From Sedimentisphaera salicampi (GTDB taxonomy: Bacteria > Planctomycetota > Phycisphaerae > Sedimentisphaerales > Sedimentisphaeraceae): 64,000 bases of DNA. Each line of letters opens with the position of its first letter. The first letter of the stretch is position 1. Below are positions 44,508 to 54,568 of this stretch, in pieces. The notes under the pieces are model-generated. The model did no database searches and was not told where the DNA came from. It worked only from the letters and a program-made list of their open reading frames with translations. The stretch is from the NCBI RefSeq assembly GCF_002117005.1, contig NZ_CP021023.1:1364001-1428000 (forward strand). Direction: 5' to 3'. The translations under genes were made by a program, and so were the position numbers.

Positions 44508-47500
44508 CTACTGCCCGCTTGTGAGCCAGTAGTCAGCGAGAATTACGAGGTCTGACTCATCTATGATTCCATCTGAGTTTAAATCGAAATCTGGTTCAAA
44601 CTCCGGCGAGCTTCCGGAAAGCATCCAGCTTGATGCGAATACGCCGAATTCTGTAATCCCAACCCCTTCGGGGCAGAGGAAATCTAAACCATCCCGCTGC
44701 CATTCAAGAATCGGCATTTCCCCGCATCCAGTGCAGAGATACCATTTATCGTTCGTGCCGTCTGAATCTGTGCAGGCGAAATCCCATGCGGAATAAGTAG
44801 CTTTTTCGGTGAGCTCGGAATCAAGCCTGCCCTCGCCTCCAAAGCTTTGGGCTGCGCCGGAAGATTCAGTTCCGTAGAAGCTGGCGTCAACATTTTCCGC
44901 TGCTCCGGCACCTGCAATTCCGTAAGTGTTAGAAGCATTCAGGCTGCCGGCAAAGAGGCAGTTTTGAATAAGGCCGCCGGTGTTGTCTGCTGTTATTCCG
45001 CCAGCATCTTGCACAGCAAAAAGAAAAGCATCAACCCTGCAGTTGGAAATTATGCCCTGATTGAGGCCTGCAATACCGCCTACGGTACTGTAAGGCTGAG
45101 AAACCACTCCCCTTACCACGCAGGAATCTATTGCGCCTTGGTTAATTCCAGCCAATATCCCTGCAACGCTCCCGCCTGAAGACTGGAAGTAAACATCCAA
45201 TGCCAGATTTTTCACTTCCCCGCCTGAGCCGATTTTTCCGAAGAAGCCAATGTTATCGCTGTAGCCCGCATCATACTGAAGGCCGTAGAGCCTGCTGCCC
45301 TGTCCGTTAAATGTACCTTCGAAGGCAGCCTCTTGAGACCCTATTGGAGAAAAGCCGGAAATACTGCCGCAGTCTATATCATTTGCGAGAATGAAGCTCT
45401 TATCGTAATCTGCTGCCCGCATTGACAGCTCCTGAATATGCTGAGCATTTTCTAATATGTATGGGTTTTTAGCAGTTCCCTCGCCTCCGCCGTATGAGTA
45501 AACAGTAGAAACGATTTCAGACTGGGGCGAAACATTCCCGCTTGTATCAACAGCCTCGATATAATAATAAGCGTGTTCGCCGGAGGTTGAAAGATAATCA
45601 ATCACGGATGTAACCTTGAATCCGCCGGCAAAGAAAGAGAAGCCTTCATCCGGACTGCTGGATTTATAGATTCTGTATTGGTCAAGATCGGGTGCAGGTG
45701 AGCTGTCCCAGCCCAGCGAAACGCTTGAACCGCTAACCTGAACATCAAAGCCTGTAACAGCAGGCGGAGCAGTTGAATCGCCTACGCCGGCATATACAAT
45801 TCTCACCTTGTCCAGATGGAAGCCGTCTTCGGCCGCGCCGACTCTGAATGTATAATCTCCCGGGCTGAGCACTTTGGATTTGCAAAGCATAACATCCCAG
45901 TAAAGCGAATCTGCATTGCTTTCCCATAGTTCCGGCTGCTCATCGTCGCCTGTTATGTCAATCCAGAAGGCATCGTTATCTGCAGTAGAGCCGCCTGTTT
46001 CTGTCGGGCGAACAGTAAGCACGAATTTAACTTCGCCTTCGCTTTCAACGCTGAAATCGTACTCAGCCCAGCCTTCCTCAGGCGGAGCGGCGGTGCTTCC
46101 TGTTCCTGCAGCGGGGGTAACATATGCCCCGCCGGAAGCGCTTTCATCCTGAATAACAACCATCGGATAGCTTAACGTATCTGCATCTTCTGCTTCGAGG
46201 TAGAAACGCAGTTTGTCGTTGGTTTTGAAATTCCAAACCGTGCCCTGAACCGTAGGCTGACCATCTTCAACAGTATCTACGCGCCAGTAATAATCAACAA
46301 AAGGCGAGAGCCTTTCAGGCACAGGGAAACTCATTCCGCTGACTCTTCCCAGATAGCAGTCTGAGCTGAGCCCAGCGTTTTGCACTTCGCTTTCGCTGGG
46401 CGAAAGATAAACATCGTATGCCTCGCCGGGCAGCGGGCATTCCCATTTGAGCTCAACATTGAGCTCAGCATTCTGGAAGCCGTTTTCCGGATCAGGATTA
46501 ACTGCGATATTGCTCAAAGCCGCAGATTTTATCTGATCATAGTTAAGCGAATAGTTGTAGATACGCGTATCATCAAGCTGCCCTTCAAAGAATCTGTCTT
46601 CCATATCATCGCGTCCGATTACAGTCCTTCCATTAAAGGTGTTGGGGGTGTGCTCTCTTGTGTTTACCCAGCTCTCCCAGCCGCCGGAAGCGGTGTATTT
46701 GTAGAGCGTTGCCTTATCCGGCTCAATGACCACTGCACCAAATGACCACTCATCCTGAGCGAGATTGAGGCCGGTATTCTGATCCCAGCTGCCCTGACCG
46801 TCCCAGTGATACCTGAGCTGGTTGCCCGATAAGTGCATACCAATTGCATTGCCGTTACGGTTCATCAGGATACCTTTTACCCCTGAGTTTACGCCTGTGG
46901 GCCTTATCCATGAAGTTATGGTAACTGTATCCGTGCTGTAAAGCTCTAAGCCTGTTATATCGGCAAAGTCGTCTGTGCCGTCAAGTTCGACGGCGCCTTT
47001 GTAGAAGCCTTGTGTCCAGCAGTTTACGGTATCCATATTATTCAAAACAGCATCATTATCGCCTGTGCCGGAATCAGCAGCTAAGGCGCCGCTGTTTTCA
47101 TCGAATTTCCAGTGGCCAACAAGAGCAGGCTCCTGCATGTCAACTCTTATTTTTCTCTCTGAGGTCTTGTTGTTTGTTGTATCTGTTATTGTTACAACAG
47201 CGTAGTATATCCCGCCCTCGCTCATCTGAGGAGCATTTGAATCAAGGCTGGCGCTGAGAACAAAATCCCCGCCTGCATCTACAGTGCCGGAAGTATTGTT
47301 AAGGTTGAGCCAGCTCTGGTCGGACTGGGCTGTCCAGTTGTAGGCGGCATCAGAGGTATTCATAAGAGTATATTCCACTGTCCCCTCTGAGAACCAGTCG
47401 AAAGTGTTGTTATCCTCTGTGGTATTCATTAAGCTGAAACTTATCCCTGAACCGTACTCCCCTGCTCTTACCCATACATCTTCAACGGGCGTTATCATCA

Positions 47501-49319
47501 TATCCGGCAGGTCAGAGTAAACTACAACAGATGGATCGCCATACATCGTTGTTCTTTTCTGATTAGCTTCTATACCATACCTAAGAGAATCATCTTTGGA
47601 GATACCGCAGCTCATGCCGGAAAGAACATTTTTGCCGTATTGATATACATTATCATTTCGATCGGTATAATCCCTTTCGCCTGGATGGTAGTAAAGATTC
47701 CTCGATCCGCCGACAGTATTTATTCCGCCGTGTTTAAGGATTGTATATGCAAGATTTCCGCTGTTCTCCGGCCAAGCATTCTGGCAAGACATCTGCCATG
47801 TTGCACCGGGTTTGCTGTCGTCGAGCGAGGGAACGTTCCATGTTCCGATAATCCCGCCTGCAGAAGTCTTGCTGCCGTGGGTTTGCCATAATACAAGCCC
47901 TGCAGGCTCATCTCTCCAAACCTTCCAGCCTTTCTTCTCATCCTTGAGAAACTCCGGCGGAGAAATGCAGCCGTAGTCTTCTTCATAAACTCTTACAGTA
48001 TCGAATCCCTCCGGCTCGGCAAGATTCTCCATTACCTGCTCGCCAAACTGATATACAGGCGTTTTATCATCCAGCGGGACAACCGGCGTGAGCACTTTCG
48101 CCCTCCAGTCGGTATCTTGGGCATTTTCATAATCTATTGTCTTCTGGAGGATATGGTCTAAATCTGCGGGCACCTTGTAATACGGAATGCGCCCTACAGA
48201 TAACTCCCAATAAATATCATCTTCATTTTGTAAGTCTTGAACATTCAGATTGGAATAAAAGTAATCTGTTGGGATATCATCGCTCGGATCTTCTGGCGTA
48301 AATTTATCAATGTTATCATCATACATCAGCATAGGAACATTTCCCGTAGCCGGCTCTGGCCTGCCGATCAAAAGCACATACTGCAAGTCAAGGGAAAGGT
48401 AGTTATCCGCAAGATACTGCCTTATCGCATCAAAACGGGGACGCCCCTTTTCTGTATCTCCGTACTGAGCCTCCTTGATAAGGTGAACAGTAAAACCCAT
48501 TGATTCTTTATGCGCAATAAAATCATCGAGAACCTCGCTGTCCTCGTGAATCTGGTCAACCGTTACTATCGCATAGCCCGGCCCGTCAAGGGTTTCATAG
48601 CTGCTTGTTTTCACGGGTTCTGAAAATTTGCTAAGTTCAGAAGGCGGGATCTGGGCGTCATAGTCAGGACTTAGCTCGTCGAAATTTGCCGCAAGCTTTT
48701 TCACTCTCGGACCGCCCGAGCCGTCGAAGCCCGATTCGCTGAGAGTCTGCGGAGCATTGATCCAGTCAACGCTGTATCTCCCGCCGGCAATAACACTCAC
48801 CTTGCCTGTAACGGGGTTATATTTAACAGCAGGAATAGAAATCTCAACAAGCTTCCATTCACGAAGCTTGCCCTTCGCTGTAATACGAACATCCTCTTCG
48901 GGGAAAACCGCATCTCGCTGGTATATATTCTGATCTCTTCGGTTTTCTATATCGCTGCCCTCAGGCCAGTTGTAGTCATTGCCTGCAGAAGAGGCCATAG
49001 GCGGGGCGGGAACTATGCTGTAATCGCCCTCCAGTTCGCTGTAAACCACTTCACCAGATGCAGTTATGCTGGACATATCAGCATCCGGCTCAACCAGAAG
49101 CGTAACAGCTTTCCATGGAATCTGGGGCTCGCCCGGGGCGTTAATGTACGACCCGCCTTCAAACTTTGGCAGGAAGCCGTCATCAAATTCTTCAAAGGCA
49201 GCTGAAGGGGCAGGAAAACTGCTCCTGCTTTCATCGCCAGAATTAACTATGATTTCTCCGCAAAAGACCGCTGAAGCAGTCAAAAGGACAGCAAATGCAC
49301 AAAAATAAAACTTGCTCAT
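44508..49319 (-). CDS. Secreted gingipain-like (C25) peptidase with LamG, FN3, CBM-like, GLUG-like and dockerin-like modules
   Basis: The 1603-aa precursor has a signal peptide (1-20) and a propeptide-like region to about 245. A C25 catalytic region covers about 250-620 with His481 (WQTHGS) and Cys512 (MSCQNAW) as the dyad. LamG (about 735-930), FN3-like (about 945-1035), a CBM6-like region (about 1040-1170), FN3 (about 1180-1260), a GLUG-like filamentous region (about 1270-1520) and a short C-terminal dockerin-like Ca-binding repeat (DLNSDGIIDESDLVILADYWL-type, about 1580-1600) follow. Boundaries are by eye. It probably acts at the cell surface on protein or protein-polysaccharide material. 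It is monocistronic with its own terminator. Confidence 0.85.
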   Translation of the reverse strand: MSKFYFCAFAVLLTASAVFCGEIIVNSGDESRSSFPAPSAAFEEFDDGFLPKFEGGSYINAPGEPQIPWKAVTLLVEPDADMSSITASGEVVYSELEGDYSIVPAPPMASSAGNDYNWPEGSDIENRRDQNIYQRDAVFPEEDVRITAKGKLREWKLVEISIPAVKYNPVTGKVSVIAGGRYSVDWINAPQTLSESGFDGSGGPRVKKLAANFDELSPDYDAQIPPSELSKFSEPVKTSSYETLDGPGYAIVTVDQIHEDSEVLDDFIAHKESMGFTVHLIKEAQYGDTEKGRPRFDAIRQYLADNYLSLDLQYVLLIGRPEPATGNVPMLMYDDNIDKFTPEDPSDDIPTDYFYSNLNVQDLQNEDDIYWELSVGRIPYYKVPADLDHILQKTIDYENAQDTDWRAKVLTPVVPLDDKTPVYQFGEQVMENLAEPEGFDTVRVYEEDYGCISPPEFLKDEKKGWKVWRDEPAGLVLWQTHGSKTSAGGIIGTWNVPSLDDSKPGATWQMSCQNAWPENSGNLAYTILKHGGINTVGGSRNLYYHPGERDYTDRNDNVYQYGKNVLSGMSCGISKDDSLRYGIEANQKRTTMYGDPSVVVYSDLPDMMITPVEDVWVRAGEYGSGISFSLMNTTEDNNTFDWFSEGTVEYTLMNTSDAAYNWTAQSDQSWLNLNNTSGTVDAGGDFVLSASLDSNAPQMSEGGIYYAVVTITDTTNNKTSERKIRVDMQEPALVGHWKFDENSGALAADSGTGDNDAVLNNMDTVNCWTQGFYKGAVELDGTDDFADITGLELYSTDTVTITSWIRPTGVNSGVKGILMNRNGNAIGMHLSGNQLRYHWDGQGSWDQNTGLNLAQDEWSFGAVVIEPDKATLYKYTASGGWESWVNTREHTPNTFNGRTVIGRDDMEDRFFEGQLDDTRIYNYSLNYDQIKSAALSNIAVNPDPENGFQNAELNVELKWECPLPGEAYDVYLSPSESEVQNAGLSSDCYLGRVSGMSFPVPERLSPFVDYYWRVDTVEDGQPTVQGTVWNFKTNDKLRFYLEAEDADTLSYPMVVIQDESASGGAYVTPAAGTGSTAAPPEEGWAEYDFSVESEGEVKFVLTVRPTETGGSTADNDAFWIDITGDDEQPELWESNADSLYWDVMLCKSKVLSPGDYTFRVGAAEDGFHLDKVRIVYAGVGDSTAPPAVTGFDVQVSGSSVSLGWDSSPAPDLDQYRIYKSSSPDEGFSFFAGGFKVTSVIDYLSTSGEHAYYYIEAVDTSGNVSPQSEIVSTVYSYGGGEGTAKNPYILENAQHIQELSMRAADYDKSFILANDIDCGSISGFSPIGSQEAAFEGTFNGQGSRLYGLQYDAGYSDNIGFFGKIGSGGEVKNLALDVYFQSSGGSVAGILAGINQGAIDSCVVRGVVSQPYSTVGGIAGLNQGIISNCRVDAFLFAVQDAGGITADNTGGLIQNCLFAGSLNASNTYGIAGAGAAENVDASFYGTESSGAAQSFGGEGRLDSELTEKATYSAWDFACTDSDGTNDKWYLCTGCGEMPILEWQRDGLDFLCPEGVGITEFGVFASSWMLSGSSPEFEPDFDLNSDGIIDESDLVILADYWLTSGQ

Positions 49320-49414
49320 CTAATTAAACCTCTTAATAGACGGGATTAGAAATAGTTTTCAGTATAGTGAATTGTAGATATCCTAGAGATGCTGATTTTT
49401 ACATAATATTTTTT

Positions 49415-51997
49415 TCAGTTGAGAAATTCTCTTAAACAATCGGAAATTTGAGAATAGAGGCTTTCAAGTTTCGGCAAGAGCGAACGGGCCTTTTCTGTCT
49501 CTCCGTTTCTCCCGCAGAGTTCCAATTCGAGGCACAGATTAGACAGTTTTTCCGCTGCCACATGCCTTGCAGAGCTTTTAAGACGGTGTGAATAAAGCTC
49601 CAGATCCTTTTGATTGTTCTCGTCAACGGCCTGTTTTATCTTATCTAAGCATAGATAGCCGTCCTCTAAAAACACGCCTGCAAGCTGCTTTGCCATTCCC
49701 TCATCGCCGCATTTTTTGATAAATCTTTCTATAAGGCCGGCAGTATCATCAGAATTTTCCTCTTTAGTTTCTGATTGCGGCGAATCATCATCACCTAAAT
49801 ACTGCTCCAAAGCGCTAATAAGCTTAATTCTGTCTATGGGCTTTGAAAGGTAGTAATCGCAGCCTGCGGCGAGACATTTCTCTCTGTCGCCTTTCATAGC
49901 GTTGGCCGTTAGAGCTATTATCGGGCCGTTCCAGTTTTGCTTGCGGAGCCTCTGTGCTGCCTCGCATCCATCCATCTCAGGCATCTGTACATCCATAAAT
50001 ATGAGCCTGTAAGACTTTTTCATAGCCATATCAACTGCAAGCTGCCCGTTCTCGGCAACATCTACATCAAGCCCCATCTTTTCGAGGTAAATCCTTATAA
50101 GCATCTGATTTGTTGGGCTGTCTTCTGCCACAAGTATGCTGCCGGAGAACTGGTTAGTAAGCTGCTGATGATTTTCGTATGAGGCCTCTTTCAGATTGAG
50201 CCTGTCCATCCTCGCCTGCGAATTAACATCCAACCCAGCAGGTATTGAAAGGGTGAACGTGCTGCCGAGCCCTGGCTCACTGCTGCATTTGAGCTCTCCA
50301 CCCAGAAGGCCTGCGAGTTTCGATGTTACGCTCAGCCCAAGCCCAGTACCCCCGTACTTTCTGGCTGTAGATTCCTCGGCCTGAGTGAATGGGTCGAAGA
50401 TATGCTCCAATTTATCATTGCTTATACCAACCCCAGTATCTTCTACTGCGAAAGAGATCCAGTCATCGCCGTTTTTCCTGAACGTTGAGACGATTATATG
50501 AACATGGCCGGAGTTGGTGAATTTAACCGCATTGCTGCAAAGATTTATCAGGCACTGATTCAGCCTGTGCTGATCTGAAACTATATTGGCAGGGATTGCG
50601 CCGTTTTCAATGATGCCGAATTCAAGCTTCTTCTCTTTAACCTTCTGATAAATGATTGATTCCACATTATTGAGAAGCCGGCCAAGAGAAAATTCGTTTA
50701 CATCAACCTTCATTCTTCCCGCTTCGATTTTAGAGAAATCGAGTATATCATTTATAAGCTCAAGAAGAGATTCGCCGCTGATGCTTATCTTTTCAACATA
50801 GCTTCTTGCCTCTCCGGGCAGGTTAAATTCCCTCAAAAGATCGCAGAATCCTATAATTGAATTCATCGGAGTTCTTATTTCGTGGCTCATATTTGCAAGG
50901 AATCTCTCCTTGGCACGGTTTGCCTCCTTGAGCTGTTTTTCCGCGTTTTCTCTTGCCCTTATTTCCTTCTCTTTAGAAGCAGTTGATAAATGCAGCTTCC
51001 TGTTTAAAAGCACAAGCCAAACAAATACAAGACCAAGAACAAGACCTGCAAAGAGAATGAAAAATATTGAATTTCTAAAATTCTTAAAGACCTGCGCGAG
51101 AGTAACTTTCCCGTGCATTTCATAAGGCTTATATCTGATCTCTCTGAGGCATTCACGAACTGATTTGTAATGGCTTGGTACTGTCCATCCGCCGATATTA
51201 GCCTGAACGGCAGCATTATGCCCTTCCGGCATATTCAAAAGAGCAACCGTAACCCGCTTGGAAACAGTTGCAGGGATATGTTCAAGTGCTGAGAAAGGCC
51301 ATTCAGGATAAGTTTCAGTGGAATGAAGGAACGGAAGATCTTCGTTTGTGCAAGATTCAACTATCTTAAAATCGTCAAGATTTATTTTTCCCTCAGCCGC
51401 AAGCCGCTCCAGACTGTTGCTTCGAACAATCCCTGCATCTGCAGAACCCTGCTGAACAGAATAGACAACTTTATCATGGCTGCCTGTGAAGCTCAGCGAG
51501 CTGAAATCCCCGGGCACATCAAGGCCGTCAGCCACAAGCTCTCGTTTTACAGCAAGCCATCCTCCAAAGGAATTCCTGTCAACAGCGGCAATGTGAAGGC
51601 CTTTTAAGTCTCGAAATCTTTCAAAGCTTTTGTCTTTAAGGCAGAAAACAATGCCGGCAAAGCTGTTTATGTTTCCCGCAGGGCTTTTGTTTACGAGTGT
51701 GGCCAATCTTTTAACGTGATAATTGTATTCCAGATTTACATACACAGCTGGATTTGCCAGAACGAAATCCACCTGTCCGCTTTTAACAGCTTCCTCAATT
51801 TCATTAAAATCTAAAGGAACTATTCCGAAAGAATCTGACTCGAATTGATCACTGAGATACCCGCCCGTGGCAGACCATCTCTCCAGACATTTGGCATCCC
51901 CCCGTTTTGCAAGCACACCTATTTCATAATCATCGGCCTGAGCGGCGGCTGCCAAAAAGACGAGAAAAAGGAATATAATATTCACCGGTTTTCCCAT
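49415..51997 (-). CDS. Hybrid sensor histidine kinase with PhnD-like periplasmic sensor, REC and HPt domains
   Basis: The 860-aa protein has a signal peptide/TM (1-21), a PhnD-type periplasmic binding domain (about 23-275, with ANPAVYVNLEYNY and SFAGIVFC), TM at about 303-327, and HisKA with His372 (FLANMSHEIRTP). HATPase shows NLCSNAVKFTN and GGTGLGLSV; REC has Asp669 (LIFMDVQMPEMDG); a C-terminal HPt domain has His804 (LYSHRLKSS). It is a multistep phosphorelay kinase. PhnD-type sensors bind phosphonate or other small oxyanions (TtrS binds tetrathionate), so the ligand is open. It is divergent from the AroC-like gene across 235 bp; no partner response regulator lies near. Confidence 0.9.
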   Translation of the reverse strand: MGKPVNIIFLFLVFLAAAAQADDYEIGVLAKRGDAKCLERWSATGGYLSDQFESDSFGIVPLDFNEIEEAVKSGQVDFVLANPAVYVNLEYNYHVKRLATLVNKSPAGNINSFAGIVFCLKDKSFERFRDLKGLHIAAVDRNSFGGWLAVKRELVADGLDVPGDFSSLSFTGSHDKVVYSVQQGSADAGIVRSNSLERLAAEGKINLDDFKIVESCTNEDLPFLHSTETYPEWPFSALEHIPATVSKRVTVALLNMPEGHNAAVQANIGGWTVPSHYKSVRECLREIRYKPYEMHGKVTLAQVFKNFRNSIFFILFAGLVLGLVFVWLVLLNRKLHLSTASKEKEIRARENAEKQLKEANRAKERFLANMSHEIRTPMNSIIGFCDLLREFNLPGEARSYVEKISISGESLLELINDILDFSKIEAGRMKVDVNEFSLGRLLNNVESIIYQKVKEKKLEFGIIENGAIPANIVSDQHRLNQCLINLCSNAVKFTNSGHVHIIVSTFRKNGDDWISFAVEDTGVGISNDKLEHIFDPFTQAEESTARKYGGTGLGLSVTSKLAGLLGGELKCSSEPGLGSTFTLSIPAGLDVNSQARMDRLNLKEASYENHQQLTNQFSGSILVAEDSPTNQMLIRIYLEKMGLDVDVAENGQLAVDMAMKKSYRLIFMDVQMPEMDGCEAAQRLRKQNWNGPIIALTANAMKGDREKCLAAGCDYYLSKPIDRIKLISALEQYLGDDDSPQSETKEENSDDTAGLIERFIKKCGDEGMAKQLAGVFLEDGYLCLDKIKQAVDENNQKDLELYSHRLKSSARHVAAEKLSNLCLELELCGRNGETEKARSLLPKLESLYSQISDCLREFLN

Positions 51998-52232
51998 TTT
52001 TTCTCCGTAATTGGTTATACTACATCATAACACGTATCATCATAACCTGCATAAAGCCGAAAGCAAACATTTTTATGACGCAAATAAAGGTTACTCCTTC
52101 AGTTAATGGCCGCTATAACCACGATACGTTTCTGTTTACAGTAACTTAAAAAAACTTATAATCTGAGAGGTTTATTAAAAGCATAGCGTAATTTTAGGGA
52201 AAGATTATTATCTTATATATTGGAGTAATGAA

Positions 52233-53567
52233 ATGCTTGGATGCCATACAGGAAGAAATTTTCAGGTTAGCGTTGCAGGGGGTTCTTATCAGGACGGGCT
52301 TACATCTATGATTCACGGCTGCCCGCCCGGAATGAAAATCACCGAAAAAGAAATCTACGGCGACCTCCTTCTAAGAAAGCCCGGGGCAGATGAGCTCTCA
52401 AGCCCTCGAAAAGAGCCTGACCTGCCGATAATTTACAGCGGTATAAACAGCGCAGATACAGTGGAAGGGGCAGGCAACGCTTTCCTCACGAACGCAACGC
52501 CGCTTACTATTCTTATCCCAAACCTCGACAGGCACTTCATACATATAAAGCAGTATCAGGATACCAACAGAACGCCCCGCCCGGGACACGCATCCTACGC
52601 AACGTTTATGAAATACGGCCAGTCCGATGATGCTATCGGAGCGGGCATATTCAGCGGCCGCTACACCTCCACAATCGTAGCGGCGGGATATGTGGCCAAG
52701 AAGATTCTCGGTGAGCTGGGGATAAATGTATTCTCCTTTGTACGTGAGGCTGCGGGAGTGCAGTGTCCGGAGATGGATTACGAAGATATTTACCAGTTTA
52801 CGCAGCGATACAAAGAAATGCGCAAAAACTACGACCCATTCTACCAGCAGATCTACGAAAAACAGCGAATACGCACAGAGATGCGGTTTCTCGAGAAAAT
52901 GGCCGTTTTAGCAGAGGTGGAAAATGAAATAGACAAGATCAGGGCTGACGGGGAAGAGATGGAGCCTGAAAAAATCAAATCCGAATACGATGTGCACCAT
53001 ATCCTCTGCTGCCCGGACTACAAAGCAGCCTGCGAGATGGTTGAGGCGTGCGGAAAAATCACCAAAACCGGTGATTCCTCCGGCGGGATTGTGGAAGTGG
53101 CAGCTACCGGAATGCCCACAGGCCTCGGCGAGCCGGTATTCAGCAAACTCGATGCGGAGCTGGGCAAGATGCTCGGAATCGGAGCTGTTAAGGGAGTTGA
53201 GATTGGAGCAGGATTCAAGGCCAAGGATATGACAGGCCACCAGTGCAACGACCAAATCAGAAGCGAAAACGGCAAGGTAGTGTTCGATTCAAACAACGCC
53301 GGCGGAATCACAGGCGGAATCTCAAGCGGACAGAACCTCATTGCAAGGCTCGCTATAAAACCAACACCCACAATTGACAAAGACCAGCATACGATCGATA
53401 AATACACCCTTAAGAACACAAAGCTCTCGGCTATCACAAGAAGAGATCCCACAATCGTAGGGAGAATATGGCCGGTGGCTGAAAACTACACCGCAATAGT
53501 ACTGCTTGATAATCTTATGAGCTTATATGGACAGAAAACCCTAATGGACAATCTCGGTAACAGCTGA
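52233..53567 (+). CDS. Divergent chorismate-synthase-like protein (AroC family)
   Basis: The 444-aa protein has the AroC fold signatures: DGCPPGMKI, RPGHASYATFMKYGQ (His region kept), GLGEPVFSKLDAELG, GVEIGAGF, NNAGGITGGISSGQ. The hallmark GESHG is changed to AGGSYQDG (Tyr19 where the catalytic His lies), GGRSSARET to GIFSGRYTST, SNHAGG to SNNAGG and RHDP to RRDP. It is longer than usual (about 360) by a charged helical insert near 195-245. It may be a genuine but diverged chorismate synthase or a different flavoprotein. A ribosome binding site TTGGAG precedes the ATG. Confidence 0.8.
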   Translation: MLGCHTGRNFQVSVAGGSYQDGLTSMIHGCPPGMKITEKEIYGDLLLRKPGADELSSPRKEPDLPIIYSGINSADTVEGAGNAFLTNATPLTILIPNLDRHFIHIKQYQDTNRTPRPGHASYATFMKYGQSDDAIGAGIFSGRYTSTIVAAGYVAKKILGELGINVFSFVREAAGVQCPEMDYEDIYQFTQRYKEMRKNYDPFYQQIYEKQRIRTEMRFLEKMAVLAEVENEIDKIRADGEEMEPEKIKSEYDVHHILCCPDYKAACEMVEACGKITKTGDSSGGIVEVAATGMPTGLGEPVFSKLDAELGKMLGIGAVKGVEIGAGFKAKDMTGHQCNDQIRSENGKVVFDSNNAGGITGGISSGQNLIARLAIKPTPTIDKDQHTIDKYTLKNTKLSAITRRDPTIVGRIWPVAENYTAIVLLDNLMSLYGQKTLMDNLGNS

Positions 53568-53595
53568 AATTTACATCTTCCCTGCATATATACCG

Positions 53596-53622
53596 AAGCC
53601 GGCAATTCCAGCCGGCTTTATA
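53596..53622 (+). terminator. Terminator of the AroC-like gene
   Basis: AAGCCGGC (53596-53603), 7-nt loop, GCCGGCTT (53611-53618), then TTATAAT. The stem is strong but the T-tract is short. Confidence 0.55.
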
Positions 53623-53773
53623 ATGTTATAGTGATTACACGCAGACTTCATTTATCCCGATACACACTTGGGAAAACACCTTCTGGAGAAACCAAGGTTT
53701 ACAGACAAAGAAAGCTTGCGGCACACAGAAGCGGAGCTCAAGTTTCCGCCATTTTGTGGAACTGCTGAATCAA

Positions 53774-54568
53774 TTATCTGCGTTTTCTTCTGAGCATAAT
53801 CAGACCGCTGCCGAGCAGAGCGAGTGTTGCCGGCTCGGGTACAGTGCTGAAGCTGTTTAACGTGTATTCGAGGTCGTAGTTTTCTGAGCAGATATGCAGG
53901 CCAACCGCTTCCACCTTCGCCATGTCTATATCGGTGCTTGTGCCGTTGCCCAGTTTGGCGAATTCAACTTCGAAAGCCATTGGATTGCTCTCGCTTATCA
54001 AATTGTAGTTTGTATCCATCCATGAATTCGCTTCTGTATTTGCATTGTACTGATAAAGGCTGCTCTGACCTTCCATTTTTACAGTCAGGAGCACATCATT
54101 GAAAAAAGCAACCCCTGAATCTCCTTCATCAGCGTGTACAAATTCAATGCTGAATGCATCTGCCCCGCCTGCTGTTAAGTCTTGCGAGGGGGATAGCGAA
54201 TCATTGAACGGATCATCATCAAGGTGATTTCCCCATCCGGCAAGGCCGTCGTAGCTTAGATAAATGCTTGGGGCTGCTTTATGGTTTGTAGTAACTGCAA
54301 ATAGGCCGTTTGATATATTGGCAGTTGATCTGCCATCTGCCTCTGAAGATTCGCAGCCAACGCTTCCATCTCTTACTCCGCCCAGAACGTTTAAACCATT
54401 ATTGCTCCACTCGGACTGATTACCCTGGCTTGTTTTGGTTACGTTCCCCTCGCTGAAGTCATCAATCATCACATACTCTGCATTTGCGTAAGACACCAGC
54501 AGAATAAATGCAACAAGAGCAAACACACTTTTGAGAATACTTTTTTCGTTAGAATCTTTAATAAACAT
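53774..54568 (-). CDS. PEP-CTERM sorting-domain secreted protein
   Basis: The frame can start at 54652, but the ATG at 54568 has AAAGG upstream and starts just before the signal peptide (hydrophobic segment ALVAFILLVSYANA). The 264-aa protein has a lectin-like/beta-rich body and ends with a PEP-CTERM tail: VPEPATLALLGSGLIML then RRKRR. Such proteins are exported and sorted by an exosortase, which must be encoded elsewhere. The substrate or role of the body is unknown. Confidence 0.82.
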   Translation of the reverse strand: MFIKDSNEKSILKSVFALVAFILLVSYANAEYVMIDDFSEGNVTKTSQGNQSEWSNNGLNVLGGVRDGSVGCESSEADGRSTANISNGLFAVTTNHKAAPSIYLSYDGLAGWGNHLDDDPFNDSLSPSQDLTAGGADAFSIEFVHADEGDSGVAFFNDVLLTVKMEGQSSLYQYNANTEANSWMDTNYNLISESNPMAFEVEFAKLGNGTSTDIDMAKVEAVGLHICSENYDLEYTLNSFSTVPEPATLALLGSGLIMLRRKRR

